Shown: in pieces, positions 1 through 8,667 of the stretch
Numbering within the stretch: position 1 is the stretch's first letter
Layout of the letters: each line of letters begins with the position of its first letter
Source of the DNA: a virus
Direction: 5' to 3' (one strand)
DNA length: 21,601 bases
Virus record (IMG/VR): IMGVR_UViG_3300027883_000033
Span: 1-21,601 of that record
The notes under the pieces: model-generated
The model's input: only the letters and a program-made list of their open reading frames with translations
What the model was told of the DNA's origin: nothing
Database searches by the model: none
Program-made: the position numbers and the translations under genes

Positions 1-1124
1 GCATCTGCAGCCAATCCTCTAGTAGAAGCGTCGTTTAAGTATTTCCAGTCAGTTTTGTAGAAATCATAAGATCCACGTCTGAAACCAGAAAAACCTAAGT
101 TTAATGCCATTTGCTGATCGTTGTTAAATACACCGTAAGCAGATCCAGCTCCTGTGTTTCCACCGTCTAATCCAGCTAACATATCATCAAAAGCTAAAGC
201 AGTAGTTCTATTTAAGAAAAGCATGTTTTCTTCGATAGCCCCCTCTTTGTCTAGTCCTTTAAGAATAGCGTCAAAAGAAGATAAGTTTCCTCCATACGCG
301 CTATCAACTTGTCCTCTACCACTTACAGCAGCAAATAAACCTTCAGTACCATCAATTCCAGCTGGAGTGTCTCCGTTACCAGATTTCTTTTCTCCTTCAA
401 CTACAGCCATTTCTAAGTAATCTTCGAAACGTAATCTAGTTTCTCCTTCACCTTTTAAATACCATAAATATCCAGAATCTCCACCTTCAGTAGTTACTTC
501 AACCCATCCAATTTGAGATGCATCAGAACCACTTACTTCGTACTTGTCTTTAATAATAATTGGCTTGTTAGAGAACTGAGTGAAAGAAGGCTCAATAGAT
601 ACAGCTGTTGTATCAGTACCTTTTTTGTATTCAGAACCATAAACAAATATTTTAACTCCAGTTGCACCAACTAAAGCAAATAATTCAGCAACACTATTAG
701 AGTAACCTTTAATAGCTACAGTAGTTCCGTTTGTAATTGCAGAAACGTAAGCTTTTGCAGAAGCAGAACCATCAGCCTTGATAACTAATAAAGTTTGTCC
801 TACACCAATTACGTTGTTTGTTGGAAGCGCTGCTAGAGCACCTAAGTTTGTAAGAGTAAGTCCCGTGTAAGAAACATGCAATCTATTTTGTTCAGACCAA
901 ACTACTTGATCAGACGTCATAGGAATTTCAGCTCCTACCATTTTTAAAAATCCTCCAATAGTTCTGTTTCCGTATCTTTCAACTTCCGCTTCGTAAACTT
1001 CTGGAATGTATTGTTGTGCCCAGTTTGCGCTATCCGCATCTGCACTTGTAAAGTCGATATAGTTTTCTGATAATACCGATTTTTTTGCGAAGGGTGTTAA
1101 ACCCGATCCACCTGTTAATGCCAT
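1..1124 (-). CDS. Major capsid protein, 5' part (truncated by window edge)
   Basis: The reading frame opens at an ATG (bases 1122-1124) and stays open for 374 codons to the left edge, so the C-terminus is missing. The protein starts MALTGGSGLTPFAKKS and includes the segments QYIPEVYEAEVERYGNRT and MTSDQVVWSEQNRLHVSYT, which read like the N-terminal arm and first strands of a phage coat protein. It is the last gene seen in the order terminase, portal, acidic scaffold-like protein, capsid, exactly where a major capsid gene is expected. The gap from the preceding gene is only 17 bases and has no Shine-Dalgarno, just an A/T-rich leader. The role (forming the icosahedral shell) is inferred from position and general character, not from a definite motif. 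It could also be another abundant head protein, but that is less likely. Confidence 0.75.
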   Translation of the reverse strand, partial: MALTGGSGLTPFAKKSVLSENYIDFTSADADSANWAQQYIPEVYEAEVERYGNRTIGGFLKMVGAEIPMTSDQVVWSEQNRLHVSYTGLTLTNLGALAALPTNNVIGVGQTLLVIKADGSASAKAYVSAITNGTTVAIKGYSNSVAELFALVGATGVKIFVYGSEYKKGTDTTAVSIEPSFTQFSNKPIIIKDKYEVSGSDASQIGWVEVTTEGGDSGYLWYLKGEGETRLRFEDYLEMAVVEGEKKSGNGDTPAGIDGTEGLFAAVSGRGQVDSAYGGNLSSFDAILKGLDKEGAIEENMLFLNRTTALAFDDMLAGLDGGNTGAGSAYGVFNNDQQMALNLGFSGFRRGSYDFYKTDWKYLNDASTRGLAAD

Positions 1125-1141
1125 AATAAAATGTTTTAATG

Positions 1142-2200
1142 TTAATTATTAAATGTTTTTTTAATTCTTAATTTTGAGGAATCAACACCACTAATTGCTT
1201 TTACTTTAAATCCTCCAATACTAACTTCAGACGGCGCAGTCGACCTCGCTTCTGAACTAACATTTTTGGATTTCGCTACTACTTCTTTTACTGCATCAGC
1301 CTTGCCTTGCTCGTAAAAGTGTTTTGCGATAGTATCCGCGTTTTCTGCAGCATAAATAGCTTTGTGATAACCTTTCGTATCTGTTACTTCACCTTTGTCA
1401 TTTAGGAACTTCCCAATAAGGTTGTTAATGTTAGATTGGTTCTCTGCAACTTTTTCTACATTTTGAACGCCGTATCTAAATGTCTTTTCACCTAATTTGA
1501 AATCAAAACCTTTGAAATCCTGTGTAAACATTTGTTTAGTGCTTTCTTTAAATGTTGAATGCTGTTGCTCTGCTACTTTTTGATTCTCATTGTAGCGGTT
1601 GAAAAACTCTGAAGCTTTATCTTGTTCTGGTGACGATCCGGGTCTCAACTTGATTTCCGAATAATATTTGTCTTTCAGACCTTCTAAAAAATTCTTTGCT
1701 TCTGCAACCTCTTCTTTTTTTGCGAGTTTCTTTTTGCGGATGTCTCGCTCCTCATCAATATCTTCATCAAAATCAAACTTGTCTTCCATTAAGAAATCAA
1801 TCTCAGTGTTATCTAAATGTGATTTTGTTTGTTTGTAATACTCTCTTAACAACGTATCTGAATCTACTTTGCTATAATCTGCGTTTAACCTAACGTAATC
1901 TTGTACGGTTCCACCGGTTTCTTTCATAAAATCTACTAGCTTTTCTACGTTTTCAGGTAAATCTGCTTTTGGTGTAGACTCAATAATTTTTTCTACTTCC
2001 GCTATAACTTCAGTTTCTGCAACTTCGTTTATAGTGATTACTTCTTCTGGATCCGCAACTACTTCTGCAACTACTTCTTCAACTGTTTCCTCAACTACCT
2101 CTTCCACTGGAGTAACTGATTCAGACAAGTCAACTTTAGTAACGTTGTCTACTTCTACTTTAGGACCGTCTCTAAGATCCACTTTAATTGTTTCTGACAT
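1142..2200 (-). CDS. Acidic scaffold-like head assembly protein
   Basis: This 352-residue protein lies between portal and capsid genes, the usual place for a head scaffolding protein or capsid-maturation factor. Residues 1 to about 80 are extremely rich in Glu and Val (runs such as EEVVEETVEEVVAEVV). A central helical, charged segment follows (DKFDFDEDIDEERDIRKKK), and the C-terminal end is short and basic (LRIKKTFNN). Scaffolding proteins are typically acidic, helical and elongated with a basic capsid-binding tail, which fits. There is no recognisable enzymatic motif, so a protease-scaffold fusion is not supported. The start has an A/T-rich leader and no Shine-Dalgarno; it lies 31 bases after the portal stop. 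The function is inferred from composition and synteny. Confidence 0.6.
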   Translation of the reverse strand: MSETIKVDLRDGPKVEVDNVTKVDLSESVTPVEEVVEETVEEVVAEVVADPEEVITINEVAETEVIAEVEKIIESTPKADLPENVEKLVDFMKETGGTVQDYVRLNADYSKVDSDTLLREYYKQTKSHLDNTEIDFLMEDKFDFDEDIDEERDIRKKKLAKKEEVAEAKNFLEGLKDKYYSEIKLRPGSSPEQDKASEFFNRYNENQKVAEQQHSTFKESTKQMFTQDFKGFDFKLGEKTFRYGVQNVEKVAENQSNINNLIGKFLNDKGEVTDTKGYHKAIYAAENADTIAKHFYEQGKADAVKEVVAKSKNVSSEARSTAPSEVSIGGFKVKAISGVDSSKLRIKKTFNN

Positions 2201-2231
2201 GATATGATATTATAAAATTAGTAAATAGTTA

Positions 2232-4637
2232 TCACCTAGGTTCAAATTGTTCTAGGCCAAATCCACCGAGGTTGTCAAACCCTGCAGATTCAAAATTCTT
2301 TGGTAAAGAATCATTTTTTCTTTGATCAATTAACTCGCTTTGTTGAGTCGCTTGTATTTTTGTTCTATCGTCTTTACGATCTTCTTTATACTTTTCGTCA
2401 CTTTGTTTTGTGCCAGATTGAGCTTGAGCTAGTTGCATATTGTACTGGAATTCAACTTCCATTAATTGCTTTTTAATTTCCGCTTCCATCTGCATCTTCT
2501 GTATGTCAAACTGAGATTTCGATTGCTCTACTTGTATTTTAGTCTGTGATAAAGCTTGTTGCTTTTGCACTTCCGCCATTGCTGCAGCTTCTGATGCTTT
2601 AGCGTTTGCTTCTGCTTGAGCTTGTATATTTGCCAACTGAGCAGCTTTATCGCTTTCTTCTTTTTTCTGTCTTCTAAACTTAATAGATTCGTTAGCTAAT
2701 TTAATATTTTTAATTTGACGAATGTCAATAGCGTCCTCTAAGTTAATACCTCCTGATTGTAATGCTATCTGTATGTTTTGTTCCAACTGCTGCTGAGCCT
2801 CTTCATCTGGTTCTAACTCTAGATAAATACCAAAGTCATGCAAATTTAAAGTATCTATTTCATCTAATATTTCAGCGTTGTATATGGATACACTATTATT
2901 CATAGAATTACGAGTTAAAGGAAACTCTAATAAGTCTGCTATTTTTAACGAAACGTTTTCACACGTTTTAAGCGTTAAATATAAACCAGCTTGTAATATA
3001 TGTCTAGTAGCTACGTTAGACGCGTTAGCGGCCATCTTCTGAAGCCCTACTAATGAATTCTTATCCGGTTGACTACCATCTCTCGCTTCATTCAATCCCG
3101 TTACATCCCTTATCATTTGTAAGTAATACTGGTAAGTATTTATAAGAGCTGAAATCTTTCCTTGACCTGATGACGAAGATAACTCTTGCACAGGTATTTT
3201 CCCCCTGTTTAAATCACCGTCTTGTGTTAAAGATCTACCAACAACACTACCTGTTTGGAAATACATGTTTAATGCTTCGGCTGGATTGTAAGATGTGCCG
3301 TTACCAAGATCAACTTCAGCTAAACCATCCATATCTAAAAATACACCATCTGGTACTATTCTAGACATAACTTGTTGCAGCTTCAAATGAGTTAATTGAA
3401 TCATATCAGCGAAACCTGTTATACGACTAACTAAAGACTCTATTTTACCTTTATATATTTTAGGTGCACAAATAGAATAATTCATAGCCACCTTAGTGGT
3501 GTCTGCAAATGGTCTTGTCATATTTTCAGACATTTCCCACTTCAACATTTTATTATGGCCTAAAAGCTTAACACCTGTATATAAAACCTCTATAGTTCTA
3601 AATACTTTTTTAAACGAATCGTTTTCAGGTGGATTAAAACTGTCTGATTTTTCAATTGCTTTTTCAAGCCCTTGATCTGTTTTTTTAATTTTAAAGACTT
3701 GGTTCATATAAGTCTTGTATTCAAAATACATTAAAGAAACTTTTTCGTCGTCATTGCTACTATATCCACTTGTATAGTTACGTGAACTTGACATTTTTTC
3801 TATATCTTTTAGCTCCTCATTGCTTAACGATGGGAATTCTTTTGCAACCTCAGCAAGCGTTACTTCTTTCGCTTCACCTACATAATATAAATCTTCAAAG
3901 TTAGGATCTTCTGTGTAAGAGTAAACTATATTTGCAGGGTCTACATAATCAACTGTAATTCCTTCTGATTTATTAAAATTAGTTTTAGTAGCAGCAATAC
4001 CTATAACTGTTAAATCGTAGTCTAACCTACGCTTAGTTAAAGTATATTTATTGTTATCTAAAACGTTGTTTATTATTTCTTCTTGAGCTATTTCTATGTT
4101 TTGCTTATAGTCAAGCTGCATGTGAAGAGCTAGTTGGTTTTCATTTTCAGGAAGCATATCTGGATTCTCAACATTGTAAGTATCCATTCCCAATTTAGCC
4201 ATCATTTCCTCATTGAACTCTTTAGTACGCATATCAGCTACAATAGCCGAAACGTAATCTGTTCTTTTCTTACTAGACTCTGGATCTTGAGCGTAAGCTT
4301 TTATATCGTATGTTTTTTGGGACATACCGTTTACAACAATATCCACAAACTTAGGAATGATAGGTACTGGCTTCCAATCTAAATTAAGATAAGATAAATC
4401 ACCGTTTATAGACAACTCATCTTTATATTTTTGAATAGATTGTTCTCCCCTAGCATATAATCTAAGCTGGTGAAAAGCACCGTAATTAGACGAAAACCGA
4501 TTTTGTGATGATCTAGAACTTCCAAACCATTCGTGTTCTATAGCCCTAGCTACTTGTAAGCCGTATTCTGAACTGGCTTTTTCTTCGTCACTAACAGTTT
4601 GACTAGGAAAAGAGCTATTATAATTAGTTTCTATCAT
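2232..4637 (-). CDS. Portal protein
   Basis: An 801-residue protein directly follows the large terminase, with no spacer between the terminase stop and this ATG. The size and position match the portal proteins of crAss-like phages, which are larger than the roughly 500 to 600 residues usual elsewhere. Portals form the dodecameric DNA gate at one capsid vertex and dock the terminase. The N-terminal and middle parts are mixed alpha/beta with many aromatic residues. A segment around FQTGSVVGRSLTQDGDLNRG and IRDVTGLNEARDGSQPDKNS resembles the stretch before the portal stem and crown in crAss-like and related portals. Residues about 655 to 775 are a Gln/Ala/Glu/Lys-rich predicted coiled coil (for example QAQAEANAKASEAAAMAEVQ), followed by a Gly/Phe-rich tail. 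The portal call rests on synteny, length and overall character. Confidence 0.8.
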   Translation of the reverse strand: MIETNYNSSFPSQTVSDEEKASSEYGLQVARAIEHEWFGSSRSSQNRFSSNYGAFHQLRLYARGEQSIQKYKDELSINGDLSYLNLDWKPVPIIPKFVDIVVNGMSQKTYDIKAYAQDPESSKKRTDYVSAIVADMRTKEFNEEMMAKLGMDTYNVENPDMLPENENQLALHMQLDYKQNIEIAQEEIINNVLDNNKYTLTKRRLDYDLTVIGIAATKTNFNKSEGITVDYVDPANIVYSYTEDPNFEDLYYVGEAKEVTLAEVAKEFPSLSNEELKDIEKMSSSRNYTSGYSSNDDEKVSLMYFEYKTYMNQVFKIKKTDQGLEKAIEKSDSFNPPENDSFKKVFRTIEVLYTGVKLLGHNKMLKWEMSENMTRPFADTTKVAMNYSICAPKIYKGKIESLVSRITGFADMIQLTHLKLQQVMSRIVPDGVFLDMDGLAEVDLGNGTSYNPAEALNMYFQTGSVVGRSLTQDGDLNRGKIPVQELSSSSGQGKISALINTYQYYLQMIRDVTGLNEARDGSQPDKNSLVGLQKMAANASNVATRHILQAGLYLTLKTCENVSLKIADLLEFPLTRNSMNNSVSIYNAEILDEIDTLNLHDFGIYLELEPDEEAQQQLEQNIQIALQSGGINLEDAIDIRQIKNIKLANESIKFRRQKKEESDKAAQLANIQAQAEANAKASEAAAMAEVQKQQALSQTKIQVEQSKSQFDIQKMQMEAEIKKQLMEVEFQYNMQLAQAQSGTKQSDEKYKEDRKDDRTKIQATQQSELIDQRKNDSLPKNFESAGFDNLGGFGLEQFEPR

Positions 4638-6863
4638 TTATTTTATTATTTGCGAAGTAAATCCTTTATTATCATATTTCTTAAAAGGTAAAGTTATAGC
4701 TTTACGTTCTCTAACAGCCACAGGCGTATACCTATTTTTATTACAAGCCATAATTGCCAATCCTGAACTAATAGAAGCATCGTGTTTTGTTCTATTGTTT
4801 ATATTAAACTTAGCCCAATCTTCTAATGTTCGTTGCATATACATATTGCCATACGTTTCTCCGTTGTAACCAACGTGTGATTCTATATAAGATTCGATTG
4901 CCGCAGCGTGAGCTTGCTTTATATCCTCACTAGAGTTAGGTATTCCACCTATTTCTCTTTCGGTAACTGATAGTTTGTTCCAAACCTTATCTGGTCTATT
5001 CATACTAAACCCTCTGTAACCTCTTCTTTTAAAATGATATAGTAATCTAGGTTTGTTATTTTCGCAAAGTAAAGGCATACCATAAAATATACACGCCATC
5101 AATACGTCTTCAAAAAACATTTCAGCAGTTTGAGGCCGCGCTATATACTCTAAGAAAAAACAATTTGGAGGAGCATCTTCCATACTAAATTTAGTTAAGC
5201 CGTGCAAAGCACCGTTGGATCCTCTTTTATCAACAGTACCTGATATATCATAACTGTCACATCCAAATGCACCCATGTGATCATTACCTGGATATTTAAT
5301 ACCGTTTTTTACTATAACTTTATTTTGCAAATTAAATTGAGGAACCCAAGACACTTTAAATCTACCATCCTTATTAGGATGAAATACTACTTTGGTGTCT
5401 TTCATTCCATTTGCCCAGGAGAAGCTACCTGTTGTTACTACAGAGGTGTTTTTTAAATCTTCATTATAATCTACTTGCTCGTATATTTTAGTAAGATTAA
5501 AAATAGACTCTTTAGCTTCGTCTCTAAATGCGTGCTTTTCTGTTCTTGGAAACTGGCGATAGTATTCGTTCAAACCATCTTGATCATCTTTTAATCCATC
5601 AACTTCATTGTTCCAATGCTCTATAACACCCAAATCAATTAATTCTCCATCAACTCCTGCTACAGGTTTTTTTGGCGTGTCAAATACAGGTAATCCAAAA
5701 GCATCAATGTATCCTTCGTAGTTCCATTCCATAGGTATGAACAAAGAATAGAGTCCTGAACTAGTCTGTCCGTTGCGGTTTCTTTTATTAACATCTGAAT
5801 TATAGTATAACTGTTTAAAATTATTACCTCCTTTTTCTAAAGCATTTGATGTTGAACCCATCATACACTTACCTACTATCTTACTACCTAATCTTAAGCA
5901 CGTTTTTGTAACCCTCCAGTTGTTTAATATATTGTCAGGTCTTTCCCATTTTCCACTTTCATCGTGTACTAATAGTTTTAATTTTTCTCCATCATAGGAG
6001 TTATCTCCTGTGTTTTTCCAGTCAATAGTTGTATCTAGTCCTTCTAATTCTTCTTCAGTTTCACCTTCGTTAAGCTTTCTCCTGGTAAGCCTGGACGCGG
6101 GGATTCTATAGGCAAGCTCTGTTTTCGGCCTGTCCATACCGTCTTGGATTGGTTTAAAGAAGAACGGGTAGTTACTCGATATGGGTACAACCTTATCTGT
6201 AAACATTTTTTTCGCATCGGCTCCAGATTTGGACAATATTCCAAACCGTGAATCCGTTGATATGGTAGCCATATTGACTGTCTCCCCAGACGCCATGAAT
6301 GAAAATCCAGAACGTCTATTCTTGAGATATGACATACCATAACATCTTTTGTCGGACTTGCAAGCCTCCCAGAATATAAAGAATAATCTGTTTGATTCCC
6401 TAAAGTCTGCGTTCCCAACATCAATTTTGGACCACTGCAAGTACATGTAATGAGTACCAGTGATATAAGTAGGCTTACCGTTGTTATAAAACCAAAAACC
6501 TTGTTCTCTTTTTTCAAATTCTTTATCTATATATTCGTACCACTTTTCTTTAAAGTCATTTGGGTATTTTTCCCAATCAAAAACACTTTTTATTTTCGCT
6601 AGCTCTTTAGGGTATTCTAGCTTGCTCCAATACTGTTCTTCTTTCTTAGCTGAACGCTTTTGTATATTTTTTGGTTCTTCAGGTAGAGCGATGTTAAGAT
6701 CTTGGATAGTATATATTTCTCCAATTTTTCCAGTTTTGCTAATAACCACAACGTCATGCTCAGCATTATAACCATACTCCCATTTTTTATACCTATTCAT
6801 CCGCTTTATAACTTGCGGTTTTATATGATCAGTATTTACTTTATATAATGATTGCTTATACAT
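4638..6863 (-). CDS. terL: Terminase large subunit (packaging ATPase and nuclease)
   Basis: This 741-residue protein is the motor that pumps DNA into the prohead and cuts concatemers. A Walker A-like segment, KNRRSGFSFMAS, starts at residue 181; it is a deviant P-loop of the kind seen in crAss-like terminases. A Walker B segment, LKLLVHDESGKW, puts the acidic pair at D301-E302. The RNase H-like nuclease follows, with acidic positions D536 (in AFGCDSYD), E601 (in MPLLCENNK) and D695 (in RTKHDAS). All three metal-binding acids are therefore present and the enzyme looks intact. Its N-terminal 120 residues are long and basic. The start overlaps the upstream gene's stop in a TAATG arrangement, implying coupled translation, and the portal gene follows with no spacer. 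The assignment is firm; closeness to crAss-like enzymes is a judgement from the motif style and length. Confidence 0.93.
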   Translation of the reverse strand: MYKQSLYKVNTDHIKPQVIKRMNRYKKWEYGYNAEHDVVVISKTGKIGEIYTIQDLNIALPEEPKNIQKRSAKKEEQYWSKLEYPKELAKIKSVFDWEKYPNDFKEKWYEYIDKEFEKREQGFWFYNNGKPTYITGTHYMYLQWSKIDVGNADFRESNRLFFIFWEACKSDKRCYGMSYLKNRRSGFSFMASGETVNMATISTDSRFGILSKSGADAKKMFTDKVVPISSNYPFFFKPIQDGMDRPKTELAYRIPASRLTRRKLNEGETEEELEGLDTTIDWKNTGDNSYDGEKLKLLVHDESGKWERPDNILNNWRVTKTCLRLGSKIVGKCMMGSTSNALEKGGNNFKQLYYNSDVNKRNRNGQTSSGLYSLFIPMEWNYEGYIDAFGLPVFDTPKKPVAGVDGELIDLGVIEHWNNEVDGLKDDQDGLNEYYRQFPRTEKHAFRDEAKESIFNLTKIYEQVDYNEDLKNTSVVTTGSFSWANGMKDTKVVFHPNKDGRFKVSWVPQFNLQNKVIVKNGIKYPGNDHMGAFGCDSYDISGTVDKRGSNGALHGLTKFSMEDAPPNCFFLEYIARPQTAEMFFEDVLMACIFYGMPLLCENNKPRLLYHFKRRGYRGFSMNRPDKVWNKLSVTEREIGGIPNSSEDIKQAHAAAIESYIESHVGYNGETYGNMYMQRTLEDWAKFNINNRTKHDASISSGLAIMACNKNRYTPVAVRERKAITLPFKKYDNKGFTSQIIK

Positions 6864-7135
6864 TATTTTGATCTTCCTTCAGCGAAGCCTTTGAAAGCTT
6901 GTTTCTTCTCTTCTTTAGGTTTATCTTCTAACCTTTCCTCTTCCTCTTCTAATCTAGCTAATATTTCAAAAGCATCGAATATAGCTAGTTTTTTAGTGGC
7001 AGCAGCATTTTTAAGTTTATCTGCTGATAAATCTTCTTCTGAATCTACAATAGCTTCTTTAGCCACTTTAATTAATTCCTCAACGGCTATGTGCCCAGCT
7101 AGGATTATACTCTTCTTCGTCTCCTTTGTATTCAT
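6863..7135 (-). CDS. Small helical protein before terL; small-terminase candidate
   Basis: A 90-residue, strongly charged, mostly helical protein (LARLEEEEERLEDKPKEEKK near the C-terminus) whose stop codon overlaps the terL start in TAATG. Position directly before terL is where many phages keep the small terminase subunit, which recognises DNA and forms a ring. However, there is no clear helix-turn-helix and the protein is short, so that role is only a possibility. The only ATG start overlaps the preceding gene by 56 bases, an unusually long overlap, but the frame is open and the start has no nearby alternative. It might instead be a small head-assembly helper. I do not recognise a named family. 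Confidence 0.6.
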   Translation of the reverse strand: MNTKETKKSIILAGHIAVEELIKVAKEAIVDSEEDLSADKLKNAAATKKLAIFDAFEILARLEEEEERLEDKPKEEKKQAFKGFAEGRSK

Positions 7136-7685
7136 ATTTAATTACAATATCATTTGATTTCATACAATATAAACGCTTGTCTTCAAAAACAAACTCGAAT
7201 TCAGAGTTAGGTTTAAACCCAATTAAATCACCAGGTAGTATTTTAGCGTCTTTTAAGGACTTGTTACCGTATTTTAGTATACCAATAAGTTCTTTTTCTT
7301 TTTGGTTCTTTAAAACGTCTGTTTCAACAATAGGCGACACAAAGCAGTATTCCATATTAGCATACCAAGTATCGTTTCTTTTGTACATATATATTTGATC
7401 AGAGTTTGCGAAAAACAAATCTTCTTTAAAAAATGTAGAACCATTTCTTTCAAGACCTCTAATATCGTACCATCTTCTAAATATATTGTGATGCAGTATT
7501 ACTTTATCACCTGGTTTTATATCTGTTTTAAAAGCAGAAGGCACTGAAACAACAATAGCTTCTTTGCTAACAGATCTCCAATCCTCTACTTGAGTATTAG
7601 TAATTAGATCCTTATCACCTACTTTTATTTTATTATTATACCGATCATTTAAAGGCTTAACAATAAATTGACCAAGACTATTCAT
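7080..7685 (-). CDS. Tandem GroES-like (chaperonin-10 fold) protein
   Basis: This 201-residue protein appears to be two GroES-like beta-barrels in a row. The first half begins GQFIVKPLNDRY, like GroES RPLHDRV, then shows EAIVVSVPSA and KPGDKVILHHN (like the GEVLAVG and VGDIVIF strands of GroES), and ends FFANSDQIYMYK (like LIMSESDILAI). The second half repeats the plan: CFVSPI, GILKYGN, LPGDLIGFKP and LYCMKSNDIVIKYE. The canonical hydrophobic mobile-loop tripeptide after GG is not obvious in either half, so it may not cap a GroEL ring in the normal way. A true GroES lies about 3 kb upstream in the same transcription unit. Alternative roles are a virion or packaging protein that has adopted this fold. 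The similarity is from reading by eye; no structural comparison was done. Confidence 0.55.
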   Translation of the reverse strand: MNSLGQFIVKPLNDRYNNKIKVGDKDLITNTQVEDWRSVSKEAIVVSVPSAFKTDIKPGDKVILHHNIFRRWYDIRGLERNGSTFFKEDLFFANSDQIYMYKRNDTWYANMEYCFVSPIVETDVLKNQKEKELIGILKYGNKSLKDAKILPGDLIGFKPNSEFEFVFEDKRLYCMKSNDIVIKYEYKGDEEEYNPSWAHSR

Positions 7686-7912
7686 TAATACTCTAAATCA
7701 TATTCAACGGATATAGCCATGTTAGAATTAAATTTCTTCCATGGCATAGTCTCGTTGTTTTTTTGTATGTAGATGTTATAAGAGGCGTCATTTTCGTCAA
7801 GGAGTATTGCAGTTATTTCGTGGCCACCATATACGGTTTGACCTACAGAATAATGCATTGCATCGCTTTTATAATCTGAGCCTATACTTATTTTTCTAAC
7901 TATCTTGCTCAT
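7685..7912 (-). CDS. Small conserved phage protein (MSKIVRK type)
   Basis: I place the start at the ATG ending at base 7912, giving 75 residues that begin MSKIVRKISIGSDYKSDAM. A longer frame begins at 7948 but would overlap the upstream gene by 53 bases and add a poor N-terminus. The chosen start overlaps it by only 17 bases. The C-terminus (MAISVEYDLEY) ends at the base where the next gene starts, so translation is probably coupled. The protein is beta-rich (VGQTVYGGHEITAILLD, then ASYNIYIQK). Proteins with this N-terminus are, from memory, common in uncultured marine phages, but I know no function. Confidence 0.72.
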   Translation of the reverse strand: MSKIVRKISIGSDYKSDAMHYSVGQTVYGGHEITAILLDENDASYNIYIQKNNETMPWKKFNSNMAISVEYDLEY

Positions 7913-8135
7913 CTTCAACTTCTGTGTATTCTCCAGTTTGTAAATCAATATTTACTTTACCGTACTCGCTTTCTAGATCTTTCTTAGTATCCTCTAACTC
8001 CGCACTAACCTGAGCAAATGTATGCAGTAATTCATGCTTCTTAGCTTCTAGCATTCCTAAGTTAATGATAAGGTCATCTGATTTTCTTTTTTGCGTAGTA
8101 ATAGTTTCTAGTTGTTCTTTTGTAATCTTACTCAT
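7896..8135 (-). CDS. Small coiled-coil protein
   Basis: A 79-residue protein. Residues about 5 to 60 form a heptad-like charged helix (LETITTQKRKSDDLIINLG, then AQVSAELEDTKKDLESEYG), and the C-terminus is acidic (YTEVEDEQDS). The start follows an A/T-only leader (bases 8136-8157 contain almost no G or C), with no Shine-Dalgarno. It sits between a single-TM protein and the MSKIVRK-type protein. Such short coiled coils occur beside holin genes in marine phages, where they are sometimes guessed to be spanin or tail-assembly helpers. There is no signal peptide or lipobox, so a spanin role is not supported. Function unknown. Confidence 0.7.
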   Translation of the reverse strand: MSKITKEQLETITTQKRKSDDLIINLGMLEAKKHELLHTFAQVSAELEDTKKDLESEYGKVNIDLQTGEYTEVEDEQDS

Positions 8136-8186
8136 AATTTAATTTAGTTTAATTTGATTAATTAATTGTTTCTTAAGTTATAGTTA

Positions 8187-8199
8187 CCTGTAATACAGG
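8187..8199 (-). other. Small stem-loop after the 55-residue TM gene
   Basis: The 13 bases form a perfect hairpin with a 5-bp stem and a 3-base loop (CCTGT-ATT-ACAGG on the transcribed strand). It begins 5 bases after the stop of the single-TM gene. No U-run follows, so a strong intrinsic terminator is unlikely; it could be a weak attenuator, an mRNA processing or stability element, or chance. Confidence 0.3.
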
Positions 8200-8203
8200 A
8201 ATT

Positions 8204-8371
8204 TTAGTTTTTAGAGTCTTTATCTTTTTTGGTTAATAGATACCATTTATTTATTGTATACCCTATGGTAACTATTAACAATGATATTTTTAGAATGTTA
8301 TCTAGACTAGTCATTGATATTCCGAGTGTAAATCCGTTAATGCTGTAAATTTTTAAATCTTCTACGGTCAT
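8204..8371 (-). CDS. Short single-TM protein, holin-like
   Basis: A 55-residue frame starting MTVEDLKIYSINGF. A hydrophobic helix at about residues 26 to 44 (LKISLLIVTIGYTINKWYLL) is followed by a Lys/Asp-rich tail (TKKDKDSKN). One membrane segment with a charged C-terminus is typical of small holins, antiholins or pinholins. It starts 7 bases after the stop of the preceding small virion-like gene, and the larger holin-type gene lies two genes upstream, so this is probably part of the lysis cassette. There is no close match in memory that gives it a definite role. Confidence 0.68.
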   Translation of the reverse strand: MTVEDLKIYSINGFTLGISMTSLDNILKISLLIVTIGYTINKWYLLTKKDKDSKN

Positions 8372-8378
8372 ATGAATA

Positions 8379-8657
8379 TTAATTTATAGCTAAAATTTCA
8401 GTAGCTGTTGTTGCAACCAGCACAGCTTTTACTACTATACGTAAAAATGAACCCGCGGGAACCGCTTTGAAAACTACAGTTGCGTCACTATCGTCTCCAG
8501 CCATTCTAACGTGCACATCCCCTGCACCGCCTACATATAAAGCTGCTTCTCCTCTGGGTACAAATGCTTCTGTAAAATTTGTGTCACTTTTAGTTACTGC
8601 TTTTGCATTTCTACAGATTACTTTTGTTTCTTGTTCTAAGTTAAAATACTTTCCCAT
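8379..8657 (-). CDS. Small beta-rich virion-like protein (spike or decoration type)
   Basis: A 92-residue protein with a compact beta pattern: FVPRGEAALYVGGAGDVHVR, then ATVVFKAVPAGSFLRIVVK and a hydrophobic end, TTATEILAIN. The arrangement 'PRG-x-LYVGGAGD-V ... V-F-K-VPAGSF' is familiar from small phage structural proteins, including spike-base or decoration-type proteins found with gene-transfer-agent-like modules. I infer a virion surface role, but it lies between two membrane proteins of the lysis region, so another role is possible. It starts 10 bases after the holin stop. No signal peptide or TM helix is seen. Confidence 0.68.
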   Translation of the reverse strand: MGKYFNLEQETKVICRNAKAVTKSDTNFTEAFVPRGEAALYVGGAGDVHVRMAGDDSDATVVFKAVPAGSFLRIVVKAVLVATTATEILAIN

Positions 8658-8667
8658 TTTTTGTTTG

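Noticed and set aside
154-420. An 88-codon plus-strand open frame opposite the capsid gene
   Set aside because: The minus-strand frame is continuous with the capsid start and has coherent protein content; the plus-strand product is a Ser/Pro/Ala-rich shadow.
6044-6517. A 157-codon minus-strand open frame inside the terminase gene
   Set aside because: It overlaps the conserved Walker regions of the large terminase in another frame and its product shows no domain or plausible composition, so it is a shadow.
7913-7948. An upstream ATG that would lengthen the MSKIVRK-type protein by 12 residues
   Set aside because: It would create a 53-base overlap with the upstream gene, and the internal ATG gives the familiar MSKIVRK start.
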